A stretch of DNA of 64,000 nucleotides from a bacterium (GTDB lineage Bacteria; SZUA-79; Acidulodesulfobacterales; Acidulodesulfobacteraceae). Within the stretch, counting starts at the first letter, position 1. Each line of letters starts with the position of its first letter. The position numbers and the translations under genes were made by a program. A model generated the notes under the pieces. The model was not told the DNA's origin. It did no database searches and was given only the letters and a program-made list of their open reading frames with translations. Positions 52,326 to 62,850 of the stretch are shown here, in pieces. Location of the stretch: NCBI GenBank assembly GCA_021818985.1, contig JAKASO010000006.1, positions 1 to 64,000 on the forward strand. Reading direction: 5' to 3'.

Positions 52326-54251
52326 ATGGGGTTAAGCCTTACGAACAAAATTTTACAATCTCATCTTATAAAGGGTAATCTTATGCCTGGCGAAGAGATT
52401 GCCGTTAAAATTGATAGAACGCTAACGCAGGATGCTACCGGCACGATGGCATATCTTCAATTTGAGGCTATTGGAATACCAAAGGTTAAAACCGATCTTT
52501 CAGTCAGTTATATAGATCACAATACTCTTCAAACCGGTTTTGAAAATGCCGATGACCATAAATTTCTTCAAACGGTTGCCGCTAAATACGGCATACTTTA
52601 TTCAAAAGCCGGTAACGGCATCTGCCATCAGGTCAATTTAGAGAGGTTCGGAGTTCCGGGTAAGACGCTTCTCGGCTCAGACAGTCATACGCCGACGGCT
52701 GGAGGAGTGGCAATGATAGCCATAGGCGCAGGAGGTCTCGATGTTGCGGTTGCAATGGGAGGCGGATCCTTTTATATGCCGGCACCGAAGGTGATATTTG
52801 TCAGCCTTTCAGGAAAACTTCCGGAATGGGTTTCTGCGAAGGATATAATTCTGGAGCTTTTAAGAAGATTGACCGTTAAGGGTGGGGTGGGAAAGGTTTT
52901 TGAATACGGCGGCGAAGGGATTAGAAACCTTACTGTTCCGGAAAGAGCCGTTATTACTAATATGGGCGCCGAACTCGGAGCAACGACATCTATTTTTCCC
53001 AGTGACGAAAGAACCCTCGAGTTTTTAAAAGCTGAAGGCAGAGCGGACGATTACGCGCCTTTAAGTGCGGACGCGAATGCCGCATACGACGAAGTTATTG
53101 ATATAAATCTTTCAACTTTAGAACCGATGGTGGCAAAGCCCCATATGCCCGATAATGTTGTTAAAGTCAAAGATCTTAAAGATACCAAAGTTGATCAGGT
53201 AGCTATAGGCAGCTGTACGAATTCGTCTTATGCCGATTTAATGACCGTAGCCGCTGTGCTTAAAGGGAAAAAAGTTCATCCGGATGTAAGCCTTGTAATA
53301 TCACCCGGTTCAAAGCAGGTTTATGAAATGATAGCAAAAAACGGCGCTCTGGCAGAACTGATCTCTTCTGGAGCCAGAATTCTCGAAGCGACTTGCGGTC
53401 CCTGCATAGGTATGGGGCAGTCCCCAAAATCCGGGGCGGTTTCGTTAAGAACGTTTAACCGCAATTTTGAGGGTAGAAGCGGAACCAAAGATGCAGGTAT
53501 TTATCTTGTATCTCCGCAAACGGCAGCAGCTTCGGCTTTAACCGGAACGATTACGGATCCGAGAACGCTGGGCAAAGCACCTGAAATTAAAATGCCGGAA
53601 AAGTTCCATATTGACGATTCGATGATCCTTTCACCCTCGACCGATCCAGATGGCGTGTCAGTTTACAGGGGTCCAAATATTAAACCACTTCCTGTTAAAG
53701 AAAAACTTCCTGAAACTATCAGCGGAAAGGTACTTCTCAAAGTTGGCGATAATATTACTACGGATCATATAATGCCTGCCGGTTCAAAGATCCTTCCGCT
53801 TCGTTCTAATATTCCGGCTATATCAAAATATGTTTTTGAATCCGTGGATCCTGCTTTTTCTGAAAGGGCTTTAAAAGAAAAGGGCGGATTTATTGTCGGC
53901 GGCGAAAACTACGGACAGGGTTCAAGCAGGGAGCATGCCGCTTTAGCGCCGATGTATCTCGGGGTAAAGGCGGTGATCGCCAAATCGTTTGCAAGAATAC
54001 ATTTTGCAAATTTGATAAATTTTGGTATTCTTCCTTTAATATTCGATAACCCGGCCGATTATGATAAAATAGCGCAGGGCGATGTTCTTGAAGCTTCTGT
54101 TATCCTTAAAGAATTAAACGAAAAAAAACCATTAACCTTTATCAATAAGACAAAGAACGAGGAATACAAAATTAAATATAATTTGACCGATCGCCAGATT
54201 AAAATAATAAAAGAAGGCGGACTTCTTAATGAAACCAAAAATTATGCTTAA
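52326..54251 (+). CDS. acn: Aconitate hydratase
   Basis: A 641-residue aconitase-family protein; the ATG at 52326 is preferred because a G-rich site (GGGGGG) precedes it. The three cluster-binding cysteines lie in AIGSCTNSSY near 294 and in EATCGPCIGMGQ near 351-362. Substrate-loop segments LLGSDSHTPTAGG, SLRTFNRNFEGRSG and QGSSREHAA near 534 are present. It isomerises citrate and isocitrate. The 641-residue length is close to the short aconitases of anaerobic bacteria, less than the 890-residue IRP1-like form. Confidence 0.9.
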   Translation: MGLSLTNKILQSHLIKGNLMPGEEIAVKIDRTLTQDATGTMAYLQFEAIGIPKVKTDLSVSYIDHNTLQTGFENADDHKFLQTVAAKYGILYSKAGNGICHQVNLERFGVPGKTLLGSDSHTPTAGGVAMIAIGAGGLDVAVAMGGGSFYMPAPKVIFVSLSGKLPEWVSAKDIILELLRRLTVKGGVGKVFEYGGEGIRNLTVPERAVITNMGAELGATTSIFPSDERTLEFLKAEGRADDYAPLSADANAAYDEVIDINLSTLEPMVAKPHMPDNVVKVKDLKDTKVDQVAIGSCTNSSYADLMTVAAVLKGKKVHPDVSLVISPGSKQVYEMIAKNGALAELISSGARILEATCGPCIGMGQSPKSGAVSLRTFNRNFEGRSGTKDAGIYLVSPQTAAASALTGTITDPRTLGKAPEIKMPEKFHIDDSMILSPSTDPDGVSVYRGPNIKPLPVKEKLPETISGKVLLKVGDNITTDHIMPAGSKILPLRSNIPAISKYVFESVDPAFSERALKEKGGFIVGGENYGQGSSREHAALAPMYLGVKAVIAKSFARIHFANLINFGILPLIFDNPADYDKIAQGDVLEASVILKELNEKKPLTFINKTKNEEYKIKYNLTDRQIKIIKEGGLLNETKNYA

Positions 54252-54342
54252 ATATTATTTTTGGTTGTTCAAAGGCGAAGTCCGAACACAATCAAAAGCC
54301 CTAATTAACAAAAAGATCTTCTATTTTCTATTTTAAAATTTA

Positions 54343-55194
54343 ATGTTTTCGAACGAGTTTGACCTGAATATAAAAAAGGTTCTGATATCCTATAAAAAAG
54401 ATTTGGCGCTTGCATATAAGGCGACGGTGGAAATAGGGGATCTGATAAACAGCCGGAATATAGATACCGTTATCAGACCGAGCATGAACATTGCCCCTGC
54501 CGATCTTGAAAATGTGGGACTTGTGGTTGTTCTGGGCGGAGACGGAACTCTTTTAATAACGATTGGCAAGATGTTTCCGCTCGAAGTTCCAGTGATCGGA
54601 ATTGACTTCGGTAAGCTTGGATTTCTTGTAGAGATAGCCGATATTCAAAAATCAGCTGCAATTAAAGCATTTTTTGACGGTTCATTGGAATTTAGCCCAA
54701 GAATGGCTTTAGATGTTAAGGTGATTAGGAACGGTAAAAATATCGCCGGTTTTATCTCGCTTAACGAGGTTGTTATTGCAAGAGAAAAAAGCATACATGC
54801 AAGGGTGATAGACCTTAAGGTTTATTTTAACGATATATGGCTTATTGACCTGCCGGCAGACGGGCTTATTATAGCCACGCCTACTGGTTCGACGGCTTAT
54901 TCGTTATCTGCCGGAGGCCCTATCGTCCATACCGATCTTGATGCAATGGTTATTACTCCGATATGCCCCCATACCCTTACAAATAGGCCTGTTATAGTAA
55001 GTCCCGACGGAACCATTAAAGTCATAATACCTCCTCAGGCAAGAGAGATATTCATATCCGTTGACGGCCGCGACGGCATTAAACTTTTAGACGGCGACAA
55101 AATAATAATTAAAAAACACCCTTCCAAATTTTATCTTGCAATGTCTTCAGAGCTAAATTACTGGGATATATTAAGAACAAAGCTGAAATGGTAA
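54343..55194 (+). CDS. nadK: NAD kinase
   Basis: A 283-residue ATP-NAD kinase. The catalytic GGDGTLL lies near residue 66, NEVVIAR near 141, and the substrate-pocket TPTGSTAYSLSAGGPI near 183. ATG start. It phosphorylates NAD to NADP. The stop codon overlaps the recN start by 7 bases, the nadK-recN pairing being common in bacteria. Confidence 0.93.
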   Translation: MFSNEFDLNIKKVLISYKKDLALAYKATVEIGDLINSRNIDTVIRPSMNIAPADLENVGLVVVLGGDGTLLITIGKMFPLEVPVIGIDFGKLGFLVEIADIQKSAAIKAFFDGSLEFSPRMALDVKVIRNGKNIAGFISLNEVVIAREKSIHARVIDLKVYFNDIWLIDLPADGLIIATPTGSTAYSLSAGGPIVHTDLDAMVITPICPHTLTNRPVIVSPDGTIKVIIPPQAREIFISVDGRDGIKLLDGDKIIIKKHPSKFYLAMSSELNYWDILRTKLKW

Positions 55195-56885
55195 AAAGGC
55201 TTTATATTAAAAATTTTGCTACCGTTGAGCTTTTAACAATTGATTTTGGAGATAATCTGAACATACTTAGCGGCGAAACAGGAGCAGGTAAAAGCATTAT
55301 TATCGAATCTATAAATTTTTTATTCGGAAAAACTAAAGGCGTAGATATTATAAGAAGCGGCGAAGAGGAAGCATATATAAGCTGTCTTTTCTCTATCGAA
55401 GATCAAGAAGCAATGAACACTGTAAATAGCATTATCGCGGCGGGTGGTCTTACGCCCGAGGATGATGGGATTCTGATCAAAAGGGTTGTGAACATCGCGG
55501 GGAAAAGCAGGTATTTTATAAACAACGAACCTGCAAATAAGATTGTCATTGGGAAAATAAGTGAATATTTGGTGAACATTTTTGGTCAAAATGATAAAAA
55601 ATTTTTAATCTCGGAAGAAAGCCAACTTGCTCTTTTGGATGATTATGCCGGAAATAGCGAACTCCTGACAAAAATTAAGGAACTGTATAAAAATATAAAC
55701 AGGCTAAAGTCCGAAAAAATAGATCTGGAAAACAAGGCAAGTAATATTTCGAGACTAAAGACGATCAATTCATATATTATTACGGATGTCGAAAGATTAA
55801 GCATCGCTTCGGATAAAGACGAAGAAAATATCAAAGAGGAGCTGACGGTATTAGAAAATATCAATAAAATAAAAGAATATATTTTAACCGCAAAAGATCT
55901 TATAGATAACGAAGAGACCGGCGCCTTAAAAAATTTGAATTCTGTTATAACCGGTTTGGAGAAGCTTGGAGGTATAGACCGCTATTTTAAAGATTCCGAT
56001 GAACTGAAAAATGCCTGCAACGCAAAAATATTGCTTGAAGATATTTTAATATCGCTTGAAAAGCGCTCTTCCATCGAATTTGACGAAGAAAAATTGAACG
56101 CGTTAAAGACAAAGCTTGACCTGATAATATCCGTAGAAAGTAAATATAACTGCCGCAATCTTAAAGAACTTCTCGGCGCTTACGAACAAGCCAAGAACGA
56201 AATGGAAGGCATATCCGATTTAGATGAAAGGATAAAAGAGTTGTTGAAGCAGATAGAATATAAAATATCGGCTTACCTGAATATTGCCGCTCTATTAAAT
56301 AAAAAAAGGATTGAGTCGGCCCTCCGCCTTGAAAAGGCAATTTCCGGCGAACTTCTTTATCTGGGGATTAAACCGGTTTTTAGGATAGATATCGCCGAAC
56401 TTCTTTTTGAAAATGGGTTTTCCGATACCGGTCTTAACAGGTGTGCTTTTATATTTTCGGCAAACCCAGGGGAAAATCCTAAGCCTCTTTCCATGATTGC
56501 ATCAGGCGGAGAGCTTTCAAGACTTAGCCTGTGTATGCTTAAAGTCGTTAACTCCGAGAAGAACGCAGGTTCATTGATATTTGATGAAATTGATGCAGGC
56601 ATAGGCGGAGAAGTTGCCAATTATGTGGGGAATACATTAAAAAAAATATCGGAAAAAACTCAGGTTATCTGCATAACTCATCTTGCGCAGGTTGCTTCCT
56701 GTGCGCAGAAACATTTCTTGATCAGTAAGACTGTTAAAGGCGGCAGGACATTTACACTTGTGAAAGATTTAGATATAAAGGGAAGGATTTTGGAAATCGC
56801 AAGAATGCTTTCCGGAGACGAGACCACTGAAACTGCCGTGAACCACGCGAAAGAAATACTGCAAAGGAGAGGATTTATTGTATAA
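55188..56885 (+). CDS. recN: RecN, SMC-like DNA double-strand break repair ATPase
   Basis: A 565-residue SMC-family protein. Walker A GETGAGKSIIIES is near residue 30, a coiled-coil middle of about 155-380, signature SGGELSRLSLCMLK near 440 and Walker B LIFDEIDAGIGGEVA near 463. RecN gathers broken DNA ends. It starts inside the nadK stop (7-base overlap), and its own 3' end is overlapped by the following acetyltransferase by 8 bases. The three genes are likely one operon. Confidence 0.93.
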   Translation: MVKRLYIKNFATVELLTIDFGDNLNILSGETGAGKSIIIESINFLFGKTKGVDIIRSGEEEAYISCLFSIEDQEAMNTVNSIIAAGGLTPEDDGILIKRVVNIAGKSRYFINNEPANKIVIGKISEYLVNIFGQNDKKFLISEESQLALLDDYAGNSELLTKIKELYKNINRLKSEKIDLENKASNISRLKTINSYIITDVERLSIASDKDEENIKEELTVLENINKIKEYILTAKDLIDNEETGALKNLNSVITGLEKLGGIDRYFKDSDELKNACNAKILLEDILISLEKRSSIEFDEEKLNALKTKLDLIISVESKYNCRNLKELLGAYEQAKNEMEGISDLDERIKELLKQIEYKISAYLNIAALLNKKRIESALRLEKAISGELLYLGIKPVFRIDIAELLFENGFSDTGLNRCAFIFSANPGENPKPLSMIASGGELSRLSLCMLKVVNSEKNAGSLIFDEIDAGIGGEVANYVGNTLKKISEKTQVICITHLAQVASCAQKHFLISKTVKGGRTFTLVKDLDIKGRILEIARMLSGDETTETAVNHAKEILQRRGFIV

Positions 56886-57441
56886 TTCCGGAAAGGAACG
56901 GTTTGAAAAAAAGGGGACAGAACTTTATTATCCAACCAAGATCATAACCGAAGATGGAAAAGAAGTGATATTTAGAAAAGCCCTTATGTGCGATGTTAAA
57001 GGACTTTACGATCTTTTTTTCCTGTATTCAAAAGCAGGCGAGATGCTACCGAGGTCTATGAGCGATATATACGAACACTTAAGGGATTTTTACATAGCGG
57101 ATATTAAAATAAATGAAACTAAAGAAAAATACGAAGTTATAGGGGCATGCGCATTAACCATAGTATGGGAAAATCTGGCCGAGATACGTTCATTAGCCGT
57201 TAAAAAACCTTATACCAGAAAAAAAATAGGCACGGAACTTGTAAAAAAATGCATTATAGAAGCCAAATTCTTTAAAATCAAAAAGATTTTTGCGCTTACT
57301 TACAAACCGCAATTTTTTGCCGTCCACGGTTTTAAGATTGTAGAAAAGTCTGAACTCCCGCATAAAATATGGAAAAGCTGTATAGACTGCGTTAAATTTC
57401 CCGATTGCGATGAAACTGCCGTGATGATAGAACTTTCTTAG
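56878..57441 (+). CDS. Short N-acetylglutamate synthase-like GNAT acetyltransferase
   Basis: A 187-residue GNAT protein starting at a TTG with AGGAGAGG upstream, overlapping the recN stop. Core segments are ACALTIVWENLAEIRSLAV near residue 80-98, KKIGTELVKKCIIEAK near 106 and FFAVHGFKIVEKSELPHKIW near 141-160, ending with a CxxCxxFPxCDE-like cysteine cluster. This tail and layout match short ArgA-type N-acetylglutamate synthases, which feed arginine synthesis together with ArgJ further downstream. Biochemical proof is lacking for this member. Confidence 0.7.
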   Translation: MYNSGKERFEKKGTELYYPTKIITEDGKEVIFRKALMCDVKGLYDLFFLYSKAGEMLPRSMSDIYEHLRDFYIADIKINETKEKYEVIGACALTIVWENLAEIRSLAVKKPYTRKKIGTELVKKCIIEAKFFKIKKIFALTYKPQFFAVHGFKIVEKSELPHKIWKSCIDCVKFPDCDETAVMIELS

Positions 57442-57536
57442 TAGACAATCCATGTATTTTATGTTATAAATATGTTATAAATATATTATATTTATATATT
57501 TTATATATTTGTAAATAAATCAAGGAGGTATTAAAA

Positions 57537-57908
57537 ATGTTTGATATTTTTGGAGAAAGAAGCCTGCAAGACGAAATACGGCATATTTCTCCTGAAGAAG
57601 CCGTTCATATTATTGAAAAAGATACAAACAACGATGTTATTGTATTAGATGTCAGGGAACCTCACGAGTTTAATGGAAATAACGGTCATATAAAAGATGC
57701 CCAGCTTGTTCCGCTAAGGTTTTTACCATTAAAAGCTAAAGAGCTTGAACATCATAAAGATAAAAAAATAATTGTCGTGTGCTGTAGTGGTAGAAGAAGT
57801 TATACAGCCTCTTCAATACTCAAAAGGCACGGTTTTAAGAATATATATAATTTAAAAGGCGGAATGATCTTATGGAAAAAATTAGGCCTTAAGTCACACA
57901 GCGAATAA
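57537..57908 (+). CDS. Single-domain rhodanese-like sulfurtransferase
   Basis: A 123-residue rhodanese domain: VLDVREPHEFNGNNGHI near residue 38, the active-site loop VVCCSGRRSYTA near 81-92 with the reactive cysteine in CSGRRS, and LKGGMILWKK near 109. Strong AAGGAGG ribosome binding site. It would carry sulfane sulfur from a donor to an acceptor, which suits a sulfide-oxidising organism, but the partners are unknown. Confidence 0.88.
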   Translation: MFDIFGERSLQDEIRHISPEEAVHIIEKDTNNDVIVLDVREPHEFNGNNGHIKDAQLVPLRFLPLKAKELEHHKDKKIIVVCCSGRRSYTASSILKRHGFKNIYNLKGGMILWKKLGLKSHSE

Positions 57909-57941
57909 TTGACTTTTCGCCCATAAACTCCATAAATATAC

Positions 57942-58775
57942 ATGAATACAAAGGGTATGAATAAATTACGGCATAACGATTTTTATATTTTCGTGGTATC
58001 CGATTCTACCGGTGAAACTGCCGAAAAGGTAGCGAGGGCGGCTATTTCCCAGTTTTCGGTTTCCGATGTTCACTTAAAAAGATTTTTACAGGTTGATTCA
58101 GCCTTGAAGATAAGGGAGATAATTACCGAAGCCGCCCAGAAAAAAGCCATTGTCGTATTTACTTTGGTTAAGAACGAACTTAGGAATATAATGCTTGAGG
58201 AATCGAACAATTGCGGCGTCAGCAGTATTGATATAATCGGCCCTGTCCTTAATTCCATTTCAGCCATACTTCATAGCCAGCCGGAATATAAGCCCGGGCT
58301 TCTTCACAGAATAAACGACGAATATTTTAAAAGGGTGGATGCGCTGGAATTTGCCGTAAAGCATGATGACGGTCAAAGAATAGATGAAATAGCCGACACC
58401 GATGCTCTAGTGTTGGGAGTTTCGCGAACTTCCAAAACCCCTTTATGTTTATTTCTTGCTCAGAGGGGTTTTAAGGCTGCAAATATTCCAATAATAAACT
58501 CTCAAAAACTTGACGATATAGTTTATAACATTCCTAAGGAAAAGATATTTGGTCTGGTTTCCGATCCCTTTAGAGTTTCCAATTTAAGAAAAGAAAGGTT
58601 AAAGAGGATGGGCATACCATTTTCACCCGAATATACTTCTAAAGAAGCAATTCAGGAGGAGATCGAGCATTCCAGAAAGATATTCAATGAGATAGGAGCC
58701 CTCGTGATTGATGTTACGGATAAGTCTATCGAAGAAGTTGCGGCAGATATTATATCTCATATCAACAACAGATGA
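57942..58775 (+). CDS. ppsR: PEP synthase/PPDK regulatory protein (DUF299)
   Basis: A 277-residue kinase-phosphorylase of the DUF299 family. VVSDSTGETAEKVARAA near residue 19 and the P-loop-like LGVSRTSKTPLC near 157 are diagnostic. It reversibly phosphorylates PEP synthase or pyruvate phosphate dikinase. The target gene is not in the window. An in-frame ATG 15 bases downstream is an alternative start. Confidence 0.9.
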   Translation: MNTKGMNKLRHNDFYIFVVSDSTGETAEKVARAAISQFSVSDVHLKRFLQVDSALKIREIITEAAQKKAIVVFTLVKNELRNIMLEESNNCGVSSIDIIGPVLNSISAILHSQPEYKPGLLHRINDEYFKRVDALEFAVKHDDGQRIDEIADTDALVLGVSRTSKTPLCLFLAQRGFKAANIPIINSQKLDDIVYNIPKEKIFGLVSDPFRVSNLRKERLKRMGIPFSPEYTSKEAIQEEIEHSRKIFNEIGALVIDVTDKSIEEVAADIISHINNR

Positions 58776-58805
58776 ATACAAACGGATTAGAGGATCATTT
58801 ATTTA

Positions 58806-60161
58806 ATGGAATTTTCTGATGTAATATCCGTGATAGCCGGTTATTCGGCGAAAAATGGCGTAGAATACGAACTTTTTTTATTTAATGCAAGTATTTTAAA
58901 AATGGAAGCAGAAAATTCTGCTATTTCAAGTTATACAGAAGCGGTTTCAAGTGGATTTTCACTGCGGCTTAAAGATAAAAACAGGGTCAGCTTTTCTTAT
59001 TGTTCCGGTTTAGAAGAAGAAAAAGTAACCGATGCTTTTCATAGGGCTTTAGATCTCGTTAAAGTAATGGAAGAAAATAATGACATCGTTTTTTCCGATA
59101 GGACCGTAACTCCGAAAATGCTGGAAGTAGATGAGAATTCTTTGGGTATTTACAGCAATAAATTCTTTCTAATTGGTAGCGAGCTTAAAAAAAAGAGCCT
59201 TTTTGAAATGGAAGAGGCTGCCTATTCCTTTGATAAAAGGATATTTAAAGTAGATAAGCCGTCCTATTCCGAAGTTTTGCTTTCAAAAAGACTTTTAAAT
59301 TCAAATGGCGTTGATCTTTCGTCTAAAAAGACTCATTATGAAATATTTTTATCGGCTGCTTCGAAAAATAATGGCGAAAGCCAATCCGGATTTGATTTTG
59401 ACAACGTAGCCGATTTTAGCTCGCTTAAATTTAAGAAGGTTGCCATGAATGCTGCAAAAAAAGCTACAGACCTGCTTGGCGCCAGAATCATAAAAAGCGG
59501 CAAATATAAAGTCCTGTTCGATAATATTACATCTTCGGAGATTCTTTCGATATTAACGCAATCTTTTTATTCCAGCAACGTTTATAAAAAAAAGTCGCTG
59601 GTAAGTAACAAAGTAGGCAAAAAAATATTTTCGGATAAGATCGGCATAATAGACGACGGTCTTTTGTACGGCGGTTATGGAACCGATGCATACGACGCTG
59701 AAGGAGTAAAGACAGGCAAAAAGGTTTTATGTTCCAAAGGGATTATAAATTCATTCCTTTATGATAATGAATATGCCGATAAATTTAAGTCAAGGTCTAC
59801 CGGAAATTCGGTCAGACATTCCCATACGTTACCTCCTGAAGTAGGAGCTACCAATTTTTTTATCGAAAATGGCAAAGCAGATCTTTTCGATCTTTTTAAG
59901 CAGGCGGCGGACGGTTTGTATATTACCGAACTTATGGGTATCCATATGGCAAAGCCTTATACGGGTGAATTTTCACTCGGGGCTTCCGGATTTTACCTAA
60001 AAAACGGGGAGATCGTTTTTCCGGTGAAAGGGATTATTTTAAGCGGCAATCTCGTGGATCTTTTCAATAACGTAATAGAAATAGGCAATGACATCCGTTT
60101 TCTGGGCAATATCGGTTCTCCTTCTATTCTTTCCGAAAACATACAGGTATCCGGCGAATAA
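58806..60161 (+). CDS. pmbA: TldE/PmbA-family protein
   Basis: A 451-residue TldD/PmbA-like protein. It lacks a HExxxH motif, so it is the TldE/PmbA half of the TldD-TldE protease and not the catalytic one. The family segment KVLFDNITSSEILSIL near 238, RHSHTLPPEVGATNF near 339, and the C-terminal GEFSLGASGFYLKNGEIVFPVKGI near 389 are visible. A tldD partner is not in this window. The protein pair processes peptides such as antibiotic precursors. Confidence 0.85.
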   Translation: MEFSDVISVIAGYSAKNGVEYELFLFNASILKMEAENSAISSYTEAVSSGFSLRLKDKNRVSFSYCSGLEEEKVTDAFHRALDLVKVMEENNDIVFSDRTVTPKMLEVDENSLGIYSNKFFLIGSELKKKSLFEMEEAAYSFDKRIFKVDKPSYSEVLLSKRLLNSNGVDLSSKKTHYEIFLSAASKNNGESQSGFDFDNVADFSSLKFKKVAMNAAKKATDLLGARIIKSGKYKVLFDNITSSEILSILTQSFYSSNVYKKKSLVSNKVGKKIFSDKIGIIDDGLLYGGYGTDAYDAEGVKTGKKVLCSKGIINSFLYDNEYADKFKSRSTGNSVRHSHTLPPEVGATNFFIENGKADLFDLFKQAADGLYITELMGIHMAKPYTGEFSLGASGFYLKNGEIVFPVKGIILSGNLVDLFNNVIEIGNDIRFLGNIGSPSILSENIQVSGE

Positions 60162-60246
60162 TAATATAAATAAATATAATAATATAGAAATATAAAAAAT
60201 ATAAATAAAATAATATAAAATAATAATATAGAATAAAATAATATAT

Positions 60247-62850
60247 ATGGTAATGCAGATAGTTAAAAAAATATTTGGCAGCAGTAACCAGAGAGAACTT
60301 AAAAAATTAGAGCCTTTAGTTCAAAAAATAAATTCTCTTGAGCAAAAATACGCTGGGTTTACAGGTGATGAACTTAAAGGGATGACTTTTAAGTTTAAAG
60401 ATATGCTTAAAGGCATGTCCGAAGGTGATCAGGATAAAAAATTAGAGGAATTACTGCCCGATGCTTTTGCTATCGGCAGGGAAGCCGCCAAAAGGGTTTT
60501 GAAAATGCGGCCATTCGACGTTCAACTTATCGGAGGCATGGTTCTTCATCAAGGCAAGATAGCCGAGATGGCAACGGGCGAAGGAAAAACTTTGGTGGCC
60601 GTTCTGCCTGTTTATCTTAATAGTTTTAAAGGAAAGGGCGTTCATGTTATAACGGTTAACGATTACCTTGCCAGAAGGGATTCCGAATGGATGGGCGGAG
60701 TGTATAATCTCCTTGGCCTGTCCGTTGGCGTTATTACTAACGAAGTAAGCGACGAGGATAGAAAAAAGGCATACCTGTGCGATGTTACTTATGGAACTAA
60801 TAACGAATTTGGTTTTGATTACTTAAGGGATAATATGAAGTATTCTTTGGACGATTACGTTCAGAGATCATTGAATTATGCTATTGTGGACGAGGTGGAT
60901 TCCGTTCTCATAGATGAGGCAAGGACGCCCTTAATAATATCTGGCGAGGCCGAAGAAACTACCGAACTTTATTATAAAGCCGATAAGGCGGTTAGATTTC
61001 TACAAAAAGATGTTGATTTTACGATTGACGAGAAATTAAAAACGGCAATACTCACGGAATCTGGAATAGAACAAATCGAAAAGCTGTTGAATGTCAAAAA
61101 TCTTTACGATCCCCGCCATCTTGATATTCTGCATACCGCCAATCAAGCGCTTCGCGCCCATGCGTGTTATTTTAAAGACGTTGATTATGTCGTTAAAGAT
61201 AATGAGGTAGTCATAGTTGACGAATTTACCGGCAGGATAATGACAGGCAGGCGCTATGGGGAGGGCCTCCATCAGGCGTTAGAAGCGAAAGAACACTTAA
61301 GCGTAGAGGGTGAGAACCAGACGCTTGCCACGATCACGTTCCAGAATTTTTTTAGGATGTATGGAAAGCTTGCAGGCATGACAGGGACAGCCGATACTGA
61401 AGCCGAGGAATTTAAAAAAATCTATAATCTTGATGTTGTTATTATTCCAACAAATAAACCCTTAATCAGGAAGGCTTATCCTGATATGGTATTTGCTACT
61501 GAAGCAGAAAAGTTTGCGACTGTTGCTGACGAAATTTCGGAACTTTATAAAAAAGGGCAGCCTATTTTAATAGGAACAGTTTCGATTGAAAAATCGGAAA
61601 AGCTCAGCGCTTTACTAAAAAAACGCGGCATTTCCCATTCTGTTTTAAATGCCAAAAACCATGCAAAAGAGGCTCAAATAATTGCAAATGCCGGCCGGAA
61701 GAACTCGGTTACGATATCTACAAATATGGCAGGAAGAGGAACGGATATAGTTCTCGGCGAAGGGGTGACCGAACTTGGAGGTCTTCATGTTATTGGCACG
61801 GAACGCCATGAGGCAAGGCGCATAGACAATCAGTTAAAAGGAAGGTCAGGCAGGCAGGGAGATATCGGTTCTTCCAGATTTTATGTGTCTTTAGAAGACG
61901 ATCTTATGAGAATTTTTGGTTCCGAACGTCTTTCTCCTTTTTTGGAAAAGCTTGGGCTAAAGGATGGGCAGGCTATTGAGCATCGAATGATCTCCAAGGG
62001 AATTGAAAATGCCCAGAAAAAGGTTGAGGGACATAATTTCGATATAAGAAAGAATTTGATTGACTATGACAATATAATGAATAAACAGAGAGAAATAATT
62101 TATTCGTATAGAAGAAAAATCCTCCAGGCGAATGATATTTACGAAGAAATATTATATGACTTAAGATTCATTCTCGAAACTTATTTTGAAACGTATGTCC
62201 CGGTTAAATCCTATTCCGAAAACTGGGATATCGAGGGGCTTAAAGATATAATTAAAGTAAATCTTGGGATACCTGCCCTTAATCTTGATCTTAATCTCGG
62301 TAATGATAAAAACAATGCCAGCCCGAATCCAAAAAATATTGACAGAAACTCTTTTTTTGAAGAAGTATATTCTCAGGCTAAAGATAAGCTTGACAGCAAA
62401 CTTGCTGGATTTCCGAAAGAAGAAGCCCTTAATATTGAAAAGGCATTATATCTGCAATCCATTGATAATCTTTGGAAAGATGCGCTGACCTCTTTAGAGG
62501 CATTAAAAGAAGGAATCGGCCTAAGGGGATATGCGCAACAAAATCCATTAATAGAATATCAAAAAGAGGCTTACGATCTTTTTATCAATATGCAGACAAG
62601 GATGAAAGAAGAATTTATTAATGCCATTATGTCTGTACGGATAGAAGAAGAGGAATTCTCTGCCGAAGATATTTTTGCAGGGGCGGGTGTTGCGGCGGGC
62701 AATATGGTCATGAGCCATGGCAACCTGCTTTTAGAAGGTAGTCAAGAAAAGCAAAAACCGTTGGTCAAGCCGAAAAAGATTGGAAGAAACGAACAGTGTC
62801 CGTGCGGCAGCGGGAAAAAATATAAAAATTGTCACGGGAAAAACTTATGA
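60247..62850 (+). CDS. secA: SecA, preprotein translocase ATPase
   Basis: An 867-residue translocase ATPase. Walker A GEGKTLVAVLPVYL lies near residue 108, DEVDSVLIDEARTPLIISG near 212, and TNMAGRGTDIVLG near 497. GRSGRQGD follows near 530, and the C-terminal SEC-C zinc motif CPCGSGKKYKNCHG closes the protein. It drives export through SecYEG. The start may be at 60247 or at 60253 (in-frame ATG). The stop overlaps argJ by 4 bases. Confidence 0.97.
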   Translation: MVMQIVKKIFGSSNQRELKKLEPLVQKINSLEQKYAGFTGDELKGMTFKFKDMLKGMSEGDQDKKLEELLPDAFAIGREAAKRVLKMRPFDVQLIGGMVLHQGKIAEMATGEGKTLVAVLPVYLNSFKGKGVHVITVNDYLARRDSEWMGGVYNLLGLSVGVITNEVSDEDRKKAYLCDVTYGTNNEFGFDYLRDNMKYSLDDYVQRSLNYAIVDEVDSVLIDEARTPLIISGEAEETTELYYKADKAVRFLQKDVDFTIDEKLKTAILTESGIEQIEKLLNVKNLYDPRHLDILHTANQALRAHACYFKDVDYVVKDNEVVIVDEFTGRIMTGRRYGEGLHQALEAKEHLSVEGENQTLATITFQNFFRMYGKLAGMTGTADTEAEEFKKIYNLDVVIIPTNKPLIRKAYPDMVFATEAEKFATVADEISELYKKGQPILIGTVSIEKSEKLSALLKKRGISHSVLNAKNHAKEAQIIANAGRKNSVTISTNMAGRGTDIVLGEGVTELGGLHVIGTERHEARRIDNQLKGRSGRQGDIGSSRFYVSLEDDLMRIFGSERLSPFLEKLGLKDGQAIEHRMISKGIENAQKKVEGHNFDIRKNLIDYDNIMNKQREIIYSYRRKILQANDIYEEILYDLRFILETYFETYVPVKSYSENWDIEGLKDIIKVNLGIPALNLDLNLGNDKNNASPNPKNIDRNSFFEEVYSQAKDKLDSKLAGFPKEEALNIEKALYLQSIDNLWKDALTSLEALKEGIGLRGYAQQNPLIEYQKEAYDLFINMQTRMKEEFINAIMSVRIEEEEFSAEDIFAGAGVAAGNMVMSHGNLLLEGSQEKQKPLVKPKKIGRNEQCPCGSGKKYKNCHGKNL

